A stretch of 64,000 bases of DNA, from the NCBI RefSeq assembly GCF_937924975.1, contig NZ_CALEYG010000015.1, positions 58,542-122,541 on the forward strand. Direction: 5' to 3'. A program made the translations under genes and the position numbers. The notes below the pieces were generated by a model that was given only the letters and a program-made list of their open reading frames with translations, was not told the DNA's origin and did not search any database. Source of the DNA: an uncultured Stomatobaculum sp. Its GTDB lineage: Bacteria; Bacillota; Clostridia; Lachnospirales; Lachnospiraceae. Numbering within the stretch: the first letter of the stretch is position 1; each line of letters opens with the position of its first letter. Below, in pieces: positions 16,041-24,749 of the stretch.

Positions 16041-17330
16041 ATGCCCAATAAGAACGGGGAACGTGTGCGTTGCTCTTTTTGTGGCAAGACGGAAGATCAT
16101 GTGAGAAAACTTCTGTCGGGACCGAACGGCGTCTACATTTGCGACGAGTGCGTGGCGCTCTGCAACGAGATCCTGCAGGAGGAATTTCCGGAGGACGACG
16201 CGGCGGCAAGCAGCTTAAAAGGCATCAACCTCCTGCGTCCGAAGGAAATCAAGAGGTTTCTCGATGAGTATGTGATCGGTCAGGAGACGGCCAAGAAGGT
16301 GCTCTCGGTCGCGGTCTACAACCACTACAAGCGCATCATGTCCAATACGGACTCCGACGTCGAGATTCAGAAGAGTAATATCTTGATGCTCGGTCCGACG
16401 GGTTCGGGCAAGACCTATCTTGCGCAGACCCTGGCCAAGATTCTGAATGTGCCGTTTGCGATCGCGGATGCGACGACGCTCACAGAGGCGGGCTATGTCG
16501 GCGAGGACGTCGAGAATATCCTGCTGAAGCTGATTCAGGCGGCGGGAGATGATGTGAAACGTGCCGAATACGGTATTGTTTACATCGATGAAATTGACAA
16601 AATTACCAAAAAGAGCGAAAATGTATCTATCACCCGGGATGTCTCGGGCGAAGGTGTGCAGCAGGCGCTCTTAAAGATTCTGGAGGGTACGATTGCCTCG
16701 GTGCCGCCGCAGGGCGGACGGAAGCACCCCCACCAGGAGCTCATTCAGATTGATACAACCAATATTCTCTTCATCTGCGGCGGCGCGTTCGACGGACTTG
16801 AGAAGATTGTCGACTCCCGTCTCGGCAGCGGCGGTCTGGGCTTCAACTCCCAGGTGGTCGCGAAGAATGCGCGGGAGGTGGACGAACTCTTCCACCAGGT
16901 CATGCCGCAGGATCTTGTGAAGTACGGTCTGATTCCGGAGTTCATCGGCCGCGTGCCGATTACGGTCTCGCTGGATTTGCTCGATGAGGATGCGCTGGTG
17001 CAGATTCTGACTGTGCCGAAGAACGCGCTGATTAAGCAGTACCGGAAGCTTTTTGAACTCGACAATGTGAAACTCGAGTTCACGGAGGGAGCGGTGCGCG
17101 AAATCGCTCACCTCGCGCTGGAGCGAAAGACCGGTGCCAGAGGTCTTCGCGCGATTGTCGAAGACGTGATGATGGATTTGATGTACGAAGTGCCCTCCGA
17201 TGAGTCCGTCGGCATTTGCACGGTCACGAAGGAGATGGTGCGGCATGAGGCCGGACCGCAGATTGTGCACCGCGAGTCGAGCATTCAGAGGGATCGCGAG
17301 AAGCCCTCAAGGCCGGGCGAGATTGCCTGA
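16041..17330 (+). CDS. clpX: Clp protease ATP-binding subunit ClpX
   Basis: ClpX unfolds substrates and feeds them to ClpP. The 429-aa protein has the N-terminal zinc-binding domain (C11, C14, C34, C37), Walker A GPTGSGKT at 118-125, Walker B in IVYIDEIDKI, and the IGF-type ClpP contact appears as CGGAFDGLEKIV nearby. AAAAGGAGAAG precedes the ATG. A palindromic terminator separates it from lon. Confidence 0.97.
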   Translation: MPNKNGERVRCSFCGKTEDHVRKLLSGPNGVYICDECVALCNEILQEEFPEDDAAASSLKGINLLRPKEIKRFLDEYVIGQETAKKVLSVAVYNHYKRIMSNTDSDVEIQKSNILMLGPTGSGKTYLAQTLAKILNVPFAIADATTLTEAGYVGEDVENILLKLIQAAGDDVKRAEYGIVYIDEIDKITKKSENVSITRDVSGEGVQQALLKILEGTIASVPPQGGRKHPHQELIQIDTTNILFICGGAFDGLEKIVDSRLGSGGLGFNSQVVAKNAREVDELFHQVMPQDLVKYGLIPEFIGRVPITVSLDLLDEDALVQILTVPKNALIKQYRKLFELDNVKLEFTEGAVREIAHLALERKTGARGLRAIVEDVMMDLMYEVPSDESVGICTVTKEMVRHEAGPQIVHRESSIQRDREKPSRPGEIA

Positions 17331-17397
17331 CGGCGCACATATACAGAGAATAGAGTACAGAAACAGAATAGTGTGTGAACACGAGACTTGTGACAGG

Positions 17398-17421
17398 AAG
17401 GCGGGCATATGCCCGCCTTTT
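17398..17421 (+). terminator. Terminator between clpX and lon
   Basis: AAGGCGGGCAT (17398-17408) is followed directly by its reverse complement ATGCCCGCCTT (17409-17419) and more T. Confidence 0.85.
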
Positions 17422-17454
17422 GAGTCATTTGCGGCACGAAGATAGGAGGAGGTC

Positions 17455-19887
17455 ATGAGGACAAGGAGAAGATACCCTGTGGTTGCGATGCGCGCGCAGG
17501 TTGTCCTGCCGGGCGGCGTGGCTCGTTTTGACCTGAGCCGCAGCCGGACCGTCGCAGCTGTCGAGGAAGCCATGGTGCGGGACGGTCTGATTTTTCTGGT
17601 GGCACAAAAAAATCCGGAGGCGTTGGACCCGGGCGTGAGCGGCACGTACCGCTACGGCACGCTGTGCCAGATTCGTTCCCTCACGCGGACGTCGCGGGAC
17701 ACGCGGCGCGCCATGTTGTTCGGGATACGGCGTTGCAGCGTGGAACAGCTGGTTCTGGAGGGGGATATTTATGAGGCGGAATTGTTCAATGCGCCGCTTC
17801 GGGAAATCGAGAAGGACAGCAATGAGAAAGAAGCCATGCTCCGCGCGCTGAAGGGCTATCTGCAGCTCTACGCGAGAGAGGACAAGGCGTTTGCGGAGAA
17901 GTACCTGCCGCGGCTCATCTCTGAGACAGGCCTCATGCAGCTTCTGCGGAACAGCTCTTCGCAGCTCCCCTGGGCCTGGGGCACGGGGCAGCGCCTGCTC
18001 GAGTGCAATACGGGCGATGAGTTTTACGAGGTTCTGACCGGTGAACTCTCGCGCGAAATCGATGTCGTGCGGATGCGCCATGAGTATGAGCAGAAGCTTC
18101 GCGTGCGTCTCGACCGGAGTCAGCGCGAATTTATGCTGCGGGAGCAGCTTCGCATCATCGAAGAGGAACTCGGAGAGGATGCAGGTATTGCGGGCGATGT
18201 AAAAGCCTATGCAGAAAAGATTGACGCACTGCCTGCCGGGGATGAGGTAAAGCAGGCGCTTCGCCGGGAGACTTTGCGCCTTCGGCATCTGCCGCAGGGG
18301 ACACAGGAATTTGCCCTGCAGCAGAATTACCTCGACACGGTGCTGGCACTGCCGTTTGACCGCGTCACGGAGGACACGGCGAATCTCGCCGCGGCAAAGC
18401 GCGTGCTCGAACGGGATCACTACGGTCTTGAAAATGTCAAGGAGAAGATACTGAACTGCCTCGCCGTCAGGAAGCTGAACCCGACGGCTTCGCAGGACGT
18501 ACTCTGCCTCGTTGGGCCGCCCGGAACGGGCAAAACGTCAATTGCCGAGAGCATCGCGCGGGCACTCGGACGGCGCTATGTGCGCATCAGCCTCGGCGGC
18601 ATTCAGGATGAAGCCGAACTCCGAGGCCATCGCAGAACCTATGTCGGCGCGATGCCGGGACGGATTGCGGAGGCTCTCCGGCGCGCGGGCAGCAAGAACC
18701 CGCTGATTCTGCTGGATGAGATCGACAAGCTCTCGAAAGACTACCGGGGTCAGGCGGCCGTTGCGGCGCTCCTCGAGGTGCTCGACAGCTCGCAGAACCG
18801 GAGTTATCGCGATCACTATGTGGAACTGCCGATGGACCTCTCACAGGTCTTTTTCCTCGCGACGGCAAATACGACCGAGGGCATACCGGCACCGCTCATG
18901 GACCGCATGAATCTGATTTACCTCAGCAGTTACACGGAGGCCGAGAAATTTCACATTGTGCGGCGCTATCTCCTGCCGCGGGCGCGCCGGAACGCGGGCC
19001 TCACGGCAGAGCAGTTTTCACTGACGGACGGCGCTGTCAGGACGCTGATCCGCTGTTACACGCGGGAGGCGGGCGTGCGCGGCATTGCGCGGGAGCTCCG
19101 CACGCTCACGGAAAAGTGCGTCAGGCAGCTTCTCCTAAAAGAGCGGGAGCGCTTCGCGGTTACGGCGGGAAATCTCGAGGACTATCTCGGCAAGGCGCGT
19201 TTTCCGGCAAATCGGAGTCACCGGCGGGACGAAGTCGGGGTGGCCCACGGGCTTGCGTACACCGCTGCGGGCGGCGTGGCGCTCTCGGTTGAAGTCGAGG
19301 TCAATGTCGGCAGAGGGCTCTTCCGGCCGACCGGGCAGATGGGCGCCGTGATGCGGGAGTCTGCGGAACTGGCACTCGTGGTCGCAAGACAGCTTGCGGT
19401 AGAGCGCGGCACGCCGAGCGGCTACTTCCGCGAGCACGACTTTCACCTGCACATTCCGGCCGGGGCAATTCCAAAGGACGGGCCGAGCGCTGGAGCCGCG
19501 ATGGCGCTTACGCTTCTCTCGGCCTTCCGGCACGAGGCGGTGCGCGCCGATCTTGCGGTGACAGGCGAAATCACGCTGCGCGGTCATATTCTGCCGGTCG
19601 GCGGTCTGAAAGAGAAGGTGCTTGCGGCGAGACGGGAGCGCTTCGCGGCGCTCGCATTGCCGTACGAAAATCGTGCGGAGATTGCAGCGCTGCCGAAAGA
19701 GGTTACGGCAGGGTTAAAATTGTACTATATCAGAGAGTTTCGGGAACTTGCAGCGCTTGCGCTGACAGGACGGGGAGAAGAGACAGATGGAGAAGAAAAC
19801 GACAACAGTACGCCCCTCAGTGGCAGGTGCCTTTGGGAAAAAGCGGCCGAGCGTGAAGAAGGAGAGGGTGAAGAAGAAGGGAATTGA
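17455..19887 (+). CDS. lon: ATP-dependent protease Lon
   Basis: Lon degrades misfolded and regulatory proteins. The 810-aa protein has an N-terminal substrate-binding domain (1-200), a coiled middle, the AAA+ module with Walker A GPPGTGKT at 354-361 and LILLDEIDKL, and the C-terminal peptidase with Ser678 in PKDGPSAGAAMA and a Lys about 43 residues later in GGLKEKV. AGGAGGAGG precedes the ATG. The family normally ends near REFRELAALAL; here about 35 extra residues, strongly acidic (EEGEGEEEGN at the end), are encoded in the 101 nt shared with the next gene. The domain order is that of bacterial LonA. Confidence 0.96.
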   Translation: MRTRRRYPVVAMRAQVVLPGGVARFDLSRSRTVAAVEEAMVRDGLIFLVAQKNPEALDPGVSGTYRYGTLCQIRSLTRTSRDTRRAMLFGIRRCSVEQLVLEGDIYEAELFNAPLREIEKDSNEKEAMLRALKGYLQLYAREDKAFAEKYLPRLISETGLMQLLRNSSSQLPWAWGTGQRLLECNTGDEFYEVLTGELSREIDVVRMRHEYEQKLRVRLDRSQREFMLREQLRIIEEELGEDAGIAGDVKAYAEKIDALPAGDEVKQALRRETLRLRHLPQGTQEFALQQNYLDTVLALPFDRVTEDTANLAAAKRVLERDHYGLENVKEKILNCLAVRKLNPTASQDVLCLVGPPGTGKTSIAESIARALGRRYVRISLGGIQDEAELRGHRRTYVGAMPGRIAEALRRAGSKNPLILLDEIDKLSKDYRGQAAVAALLEVLDSSQNRSYRDHYVELPMDLSQVFFLATANTTEGIPAPLMDRMNLIYLSSYTEAEKFHIVRRYLLPRARRNAGLTAEQFSLTDGAVRTLIRCYTREAGVRGIARELRTLTEKCVRQLLLKERERFAVTAGNLEDYLGKARFPANRSHRRDEVGVAHGLAYTAAGGVALSVEVEVNVGRGLFRPTGQMGAVMRESAELALVVARQLAVERGTPSGYFREHDFHLHIPAGAIPKDGPSAGAAMALTLLSAFRHEAVRADLAVTGEITLRGHILPVGGLKEKVLAARRERFAALALPYENRAEIAALPKEVTAGLKLYYIREFRELAALALTGRGEETDGEENDNSTPLSGRCLWEKAAEREEGEGEEEGN

Positions 19888-20539
19888 AGTTCCGTCGGCG
19901 GTGTACCGCCCCTTAATCGGCGAAGACGGCAACAGTCAGATTAAGGATGCGGTGTTGCAGTTTGTGCTCGGTGTGACGAGCGCGCTGCCGGAGAGCGCTC
20001 TCCCGGAATTTGCGTTTGCCGGAAAGTCGAATGTGGGTAAGTCGAGCCTGTTAAATGCGCTTGTGAACCGCAAGGCGCTCGCGCGCACCTCGGCCCAGCC
20101 CGGTAAGACGCAGACCATCAATTTTTACCGCGTGAACGGTGCGGTCTACTTTGTCGATCTGCCGGGCTACGGCTATGCGAGCGCGAGCGAGGCGGTCAAG
20201 GCGAGCTGGGGCAAGATGATAGAGCGCTATTTGCACGAGGACAAGCAGCTCCGTGCGGTCTTCCTGCTCCTCGACCTCCGCCACGCGCCCTCGGAGAACG
20301 ATGTCCTGATGTACAAGTGGATTATAGACCAGGGTCTGCCGGCCGTGCTGGTCGGCACCAAGGCGGACAAGTTAAAACGGAGCCAGCTCGAAAAGCAGAA
20401 GAAGCTGCTTCTCGAGACTTTGGGAGCGCCGAAAGAGACGCCGCTGATCCTCTTTTCCTCGGTCACGAAACAGGGAAGAGAGGAACTGCTGCGCCTCGTT
20501 GCGGAGATGGCAAACCGGGAGTCAGTCCGCCTGCAGTAA
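19787..20539 (+). CDS. engB: Ribosome biogenesis GTP-binding protein YsxC/EngB
   Basis: EngB (YsxC/YihA) is a GTPase needed for 50S assembly. The GTPase core starts near residue 51 (SQIKDAVLQFV) with G1 GKSNVGKS at 79-86, G3 DLPGYGYA, G4 GTKADKL and G5 FSSV. The frame carries about 50 extra N-terminal residues that are very basic (KKRPSVKKERVKKK), unlike the usual 195-200-aa protein. GGGGAGAAGAGA directly before the ATG at 19787 supports this long start, which overlaps lon by 101 nt in another phase. A shorter start from a GTG near residue 39 cannot be excluded. The 3' end overlaps the convergent DUF4364 gene by 18 nt. Confidence 0.92.
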   Translation: MEKKTTTVRPSVAGAFGKKRPSVKKERVKKKGIEVPSAVYRPLIGEDGNSQIKDAVLQFVLGVTSALPESALPEFAFAGKSNVGKSSLLNALVNRKALARTSAQPGKTQTINFYRVNGAVYFVDLPGYGYASASEAVKASWGKMIERYLHEDKQLRAVFLLLDLRHAPSENDVLMYKWIIDQGLPAVLVGTKADKLKRSQLEKQKKLLLETLGAPKETPLILFSSVTKQGREELLRLVAEMANRESVRLQ

Positions 20540-21046
20540 TTCTTTGAGCAGCAGGCGGTACAGTTCGCCGGAGCAAAGGGAAAAGCGGCGGCACATCTCG
20601 ATGGCCTGCGCCTCCTCCGGCGCGGTGAGTTCGACCGAAAAGAGGGAGCTCTTGCCCTCGGTCACCTCGCAGTGCACGCGGTAGCCTGTCTGCTCGGCGG
20701 GGTAGTAGTCGGCGTGCACGCTGAGTTCGTTCCGGATTTGAAAGCGGTTTTCCCGGAGAAAGCAGTCGATGTCGGCGAGAATTTCGGGCGAGAGGCGCTT
20801 GCCGAAGAAGGCGAGCGTCTGCACGCCCTCTTCGGTGACCGAATAGCGGCTCGCGTTTCGGGTGCTGTGCAGCTGAATCAGACCGGATTCGCCGAGCTCC
20901 GAGAGGGCCTGCTTCAGGGTAAAATAGCCGGTGTATTCGCGCGACAGAAAGAATTCCGAGATCATATTTTCGCTCAGCGCGACATTCACCTGCTTTAACA
21001 GATAGAGTATCATGAGCTTATAGAGTGTCATGGGTTCGGACAGCAT
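20522..21046 (-). CDS. DUF4364 family protein, winged-helix-like
   Basis: The 174-aa protein matches the DUF4364 family of Clostridia, of unknown function. The N-terminal half looks like a winged helix (KLMILYLLKQVNVALSENMI, then TLKQALSELGESGLIQ and SRYSVTEEG), suggesting a DNA- or protein-binding regulator. The C-terminal half is a beta-rich domain with VHCEVTEGKSSLFSVELTAP. The ATG at 21046 has GGAGG eight bases before it; the open frame runs 13 codons further without a site. It is divergent from the DUF5717 operon with a promoter region of under 100 bp between them, so it could regulate that operon. Confidence 0.82.
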   Translation of the reverse strand: MLSEPMTLYKLMILYLLKQVNVALSENMISEFFLSREYTGYFTLKQALSELGESGLIQLHSTRNASRYSVTEEGVQTLAFFGKRLSPEILADIDCFLRENRFQIRNELSVHADYYPAEQTGYRVHCEVTEGKSSLFSVELTAPEEAQAIEMCRRFSLCSGELYRLLLKELLQAD

Positions 21047-21079
21047 GTGTACCTCCAATCCCGGCAAGTATAGCAAGCT

Positions 21080-21107
21080 TTGCAAGCAAGGGGAAGTGTG
21101 CTAAAAT
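21080..21107 (+). promoter_or_regulatory. Promoter of the DUF5717-DUF5716-TPR operon
   Basis: TTGCAA (21080-21085) and TAAAAT (21102-21107) are 16 bp apart. On the other strand an extended -10 (TGC-TATACT, about 21066-21074) serves the DUF4364 gene, so the two promoters are nearly back to back with repeated GCTTGC elements between them. Confidence 0.55.
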
Positions 21108-21140
21108 ATCTTGCGATAAATGGAGGCACAGAGGAAGGCG

Positions 21141-24100
21141 ATGAGAGAAAGAATCAACCGACTTGCGCGGGGCGTACTGAACTCAGAAGTGCCTGTGCTT
21201 TCCGTGCGTCCGGAGAACTTACGTCTCTCTGTGCGGCGCGGGGAGATGCTCAGCGCAGAGTTTCATGCGGACAGCGACAATGGGATACAGCTGAAGGGAC
21301 TTGCGTACTCGGATGATATTCGCGTTCGGGTGCTGACAGACAGTTTCGGCGGCGTCAGAAACCGGATACGACTCACGGTGGACGCGCGTTACTTGGAAGT
21401 GGGAGATGAACTCACCGGTCAGTTGCTTCTGGTGACAGACGGCGGTGAGAAGACGATACCGTATTGTTTCACTGTGACGGATCAGCAGGGCTCGGAGCTT
21501 TTGGAGCGCCTGAGAACAACAGAGGATTTTGCAAAAGTTGCGAAGACAGACCGGGAGGCGGCGCTTCGCATTTTTGCGTACCGGGAATTTTGGCGCGCAC
21601 CCTTCTTGCGAGATCCGGAGCGGAGCGCACTTTACCGCGCCTTTGCAAAGAGCCGCGATGCGGCGTGCGGCATGGATGCTTTTCTGGAGGCGCTCGGCGC
21701 GAGACAGGGCGACAGTTTCCGTGCGACCGCGGAGGTCACGACGCTGCCGAGAGCGGCGCGGAGCGGACATGTCTTTTTGGAGAGTCGGGACACCTTGCTC
21801 CTGCCGGTTACGGTCGAAGCGCAGGCGGCCTTTCTCTTGACGCCGCAGCGCCGGATTGCGCCGGAGAAGCTGAGCGGTGCGCCGTACAGCTATCGCTTTG
21901 ACATAGACCGGTCAGCGCTGCACGAGGGCAAGAATCTCGGTGCGCTCCTGTTCCGGAGCGGGGAGACCGAGCAACTGGTGCCGATTTCTCTGAAAGCGGG
22001 CGCCGCGGAACGCCGCGGGTTTGCACCGCAGAACCGGGCGGCGGAATTTCGTGAGGGGCGTCACATGCTGCGTTACCGCCATGCCCACGCGCTGTTTTTG
22101 CTGACCGGAAGAAGAGAGCAGCTCGGCGAGGCGGAGGCCGCGCTCCGGGAGGCGGAACACGAGAAGGAAATCGATGCACAGCGAGCAGCGCTCTATACGG
22201 CGGAGCTGCTCGCCGCGCGCGGCAATACGGCGCGCGCGCAGCAGTATCTCGACGCACTCGACGGAACGTTCTCCGGCATCCGTGTTGCGGGAACGGAGCG
22301 CCTGAAAATGTACCTTGCGGACAGCTTAAAGAGCCTCCTCTCCGGCGATGAGCACCGGAAGAACCGGACAGCCGAGCGCGTCGAGCGCGAGATTGTGCGG
22401 GAAGGCAAGGCGGAATTGCTGCCGACGCTTCTGCTCCTCGTGCCCGAATACCCGACGGCGCGCGCCGCGAAGTGGGAAAAACTCTTAAGGCATTGCTACC
22501 GGCAGGGCAGCCGGAGCGTGTATCTCTATGCACTCCTCGCGCGCGCTTTCCGGGAGCGGCGGGAAGCGCTCACGGATTTAACACCGGTTTCGCTCGCAGC
22601 TCTTCGCTTCCTCCTCCGGGAACAGGCGATGACCAAGGCCGTTGCGCGGCGAGTCGCAGTCCTTGCGACCGAGACGGCGCAGCAGCCCGGCGAGACGCTC
22701 CGTGTATTGCGCGCGGTCTATGAAAAACTGCCGCAGCGGGAGTTACTCGAAGTCTTTGTGCGCAGTGCGCTGCGGCGCAGGGCAACGGACCGCGAGGCCT
22801 ATGTCTGGTACTGCGAGGCGGTGCGCCAGGATCTCCGGATTCCGGGACTCTATGAGGCGTTGCTTGCGAGTATGCCCGAGGATGCGGCGGAACCGCTGCC
22901 GCACGAGCTGCTCCTATACTTTTTATTTGACAATACGCTCGGCGAGGAGAGCCTGGTAAAGCTCTACCGCAAAGTCTGTGAGCGCCGGAGCGAAGAGCCG
23001 GAAATCTGGCGGGAATATCGCCGCGAGATTGAGGATTTCGGGCTTCGGAAGCTGCTCGCCGGTGAGGTGAGCCGGAGCCTCGCGCCGATTTATGAGGCGC
23101 TGCTCTGGGACGGCATGATAGACGAAAAGCTCGCCGCCGTGCTGCCCCGCATTCTGCAGACACAGTATGTCGCAGCGCCGCGGGCGGAAGATCGCCGTCT
23201 CGTCGCGGTCTATCCGGAACTCGAAGAAGAGGAAAAGGCGGACTTCCGGGCGGGTGAAGCCTATTTGCCGATTTATTCGCCGCAGGCGCTGCTCCTCACC
23301 GAGGACAGCGCGGGCAATCGCCGCGCGCCGAAAGGGTTGGAGCGGAAAGCGCTCTTTGATTTGCCGCAGTATCTCGCGCAGTGCGAGGCGCTTCAGCCGG
23401 AACAGCCCGCTGTGTTGCTGCGGAAGCTCGACGAACTCCTGCAGCGCGCAAGCGAAGCAAACGAAAACCTGGACGATGAGGGGGTGCGCACGCTGCGCTT
23501 CGGTCTCGAACATATGCCGCTCGCCGAGAGCTGCAAGTGCCGGATACGCGCGGCGCTGCTCGCGAATAAGTCGCGCTGCGAGGGCTATCTGCAGCGCAGC
23601 GACAAGGCGGATTTTACCGAGAAAGAGCGGGCCGAGATTTTTTCGTTGCTGGTGCAGCGGGAAAAATGGCAGGAGGCCTATGAACTTCTGCAGGAATATC
23701 TGCCGCGGGATGTGGAGCCGGATGCCCTGGCAAGACTGGTCTCTTACCTCGTGCAGGCGGACAAGGCGCCGTCGGACGAGTTGTTTTGCAAACTGGCGCT
23801 CGCGGTATTCCGCGCCGGAAAAGCCGACCGGGCGATACTCGGGTATCTCGCGGCGCACTATAACGGCGGCATCGGCGAGATGCGCGCTCTCCTGCACGCC
23901 GTGACAGAGCAGGGCGCAGAGCTCGCGGATTTGCCGACGCGAGTGCTCGCGGGTCAGCTTTTCCTCGGCGACCGCAGCGAGATCCGTTGGGTCTTTGCCT
24001 GCTGCGAACAGCAGGGCGCCGTGGAGCGGGAACTCGCGGAGGCGTATTTCACGGTTTGTGCGGGCGAATACTTGCTCTCGGACATCCCGCTCACGGCCGA

Positions 24101-24749
24101 TCAGGCGCGGGCCATGGAGGATTACGCGGAACAGATGACCAAGGTGCCGCGTCTTTATGCCTGTGCGCTGTTGCACTACTATGTATCGCTTGATGCGCTC
24201 GGTGCGCGGGAAAAAACGCTGGCCGAACGCTTTTTACAGATGCTCGCCGAGCAGGATATTTTCCTGCCGGAGAGCAAACAGCTTGCCGGAAAAGTACGGT
24301 TGCCCGATGCACTGCTCGAGAGATCCCTTTTCTCGTTCCGGGGTGAAGAAGGCAAGCGCTACATTGTGGAGAGTCGCGTGCTTCCCGGTGAGACAGCCTT
24401 TCGCCGCGCGGACTGCACGGAGCTCTTCGGCAGAATTTATCTCAGGAGCAGTGTGCTCTTTTCGGGCGAGACCGAGGAGTACCGCGTTCTCGAAGCCGAG
24501 AGCGGAGCGGTCGTGCGGCGCACGGTGCTTCGCGAGAGCACGGAGCGCATTTCGCGCGGCAGCGCCTATGCCCGGCTGAACCGCTTCGGCGAGTTGCTCG
24601 GCGGCGCGGAAGAGGAGCTTAAGGCAGAGCTCTCTGCCTATGCCGCTGCGCGCGAGGCGAGAAGCGAGCTCTTCTCCTTCGGCGCGGACAGTATGGCGTC
24701 TCTGATGACGCAGAGAGGAGCCGAGGTCGATGCAGTATCTGGGGATTGA
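21141..24749 (+). CDS. Giant DUF5717-type protein: beta domains plus long alpha-solenoid
   Basis: The 1202-aa protein is without signal peptide or membrane helix and should be cytoplasmic. Residues 1-105 look like an Ig-like beta sandwich (VRPENLRLSVRRGE ... GDELTGQLLLVTDGGE). A second beta domain spans about 200-290 (TLLLPVTVEA, PYSYRFDIDRSAL). From about 300 to 1080 it is a chain of helical pairs like TPR or other alpha-solenoid repeats (AEAALREAEHEKEIDAQRAA, ARGNTARAQQYLDAL). A beta-rich end follows. I recognise it as DUF5717, a Lachnospiraceae family of unknown role. AGAGGAAGG supports the ATG at 21141. It overlaps the DUF5716 gene by 20 nt. Confidence 0.82.
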   Translation: MRERINRLARGVLNSEVPVLSVRPENLRLSVRRGEMLSAEFHADSDNGIQLKGLAYSDDIRVRVLTDSFGGVRNRIRLTVDARYLEVGDELTGQLLLVTDGGEKTIPYCFTVTDQQGSELLERLRTTEDFAKVAKTDREAALRIFAYREFWRAPFLRDPERSALYRAFAKSRDAACGMDAFLEALGARQGDSFRATAEVTTLPRAARSGHVFLESRDTLLLPVTVEAQAAFLLTPQRRIAPEKLSGAPYSYRFDIDRSALHEGKNLGALLFRSGETEQLVPISLKAGAAERRGFAPQNRAAEFREGRHMLRYRHAHALFLLTGRREQLGEAEAALREAEHEKEIDAQRAALYTAELLAARGNTARAQQYLDALDGTFSGIRVAGTERLKMYLADSLKSLLSGDEHRKNRTAERVEREIVREGKAELLPTLLLLVPEYPTARAAKWEKLLRHCYRQGSRSVYLYALLARAFRERREALTDLTPVSLAALRFLLREQAMTKAVARRVAVLATETAQQPGETLRVLRAVYEKLPQRELLEVFVRSALRRRATDREAYVWYCEAVRQDLRIPGLYEALLASMPEDAAEPLPHELLLYFLFDNTLGEESLVKLYRKVCERRSEEPEIWREYRREIEDFGLRKLLAGEVSRSLAPIYEALLWDGMIDEKLAAVLPRILQTQYVAAPRAEDRRLVAVYPELEEEEKADFRAGEAYLPIYSPQALLLTEDSAGNRRAPKGLERKALFDLPQYLAQCEALQPEQPAVLLRKLDELLQRASEANENLDDEGVRTLRFGLEHMPLAESCKCRIRAALLANKSRCEGYLQRSDKADFTEKERAEIFSLLVQREKWQEAYELLQEYLPRDVEPDALARLVSYLVQADKAPSDELFCKLALAVFRAGKADRAILGYLAAHYNGGIGEMRALLHAVTEQGAELADLPTRVLAGQLFLGDRSEIRWVFACCEQQGAVERELAEAYFTVCAGEYLLSDIPLTADQARAMEDYAEQMTKVPRLYACALLHYYVSLDALGAREKTLAERFLQMLAEQDIFLPESKQLAGKVRLPDALLERSLFSFRGEEGKRYIVESRVLPGETAFRRADCTELFGRIYLRSSVLFSGETEEYRVLEAESGAVVRRTVLRESTERISRGSAYARLNRFGELLGGAEEELKAELSAYAAAREARSELFSFGADSMASLMTQRGAEVDAVSGD

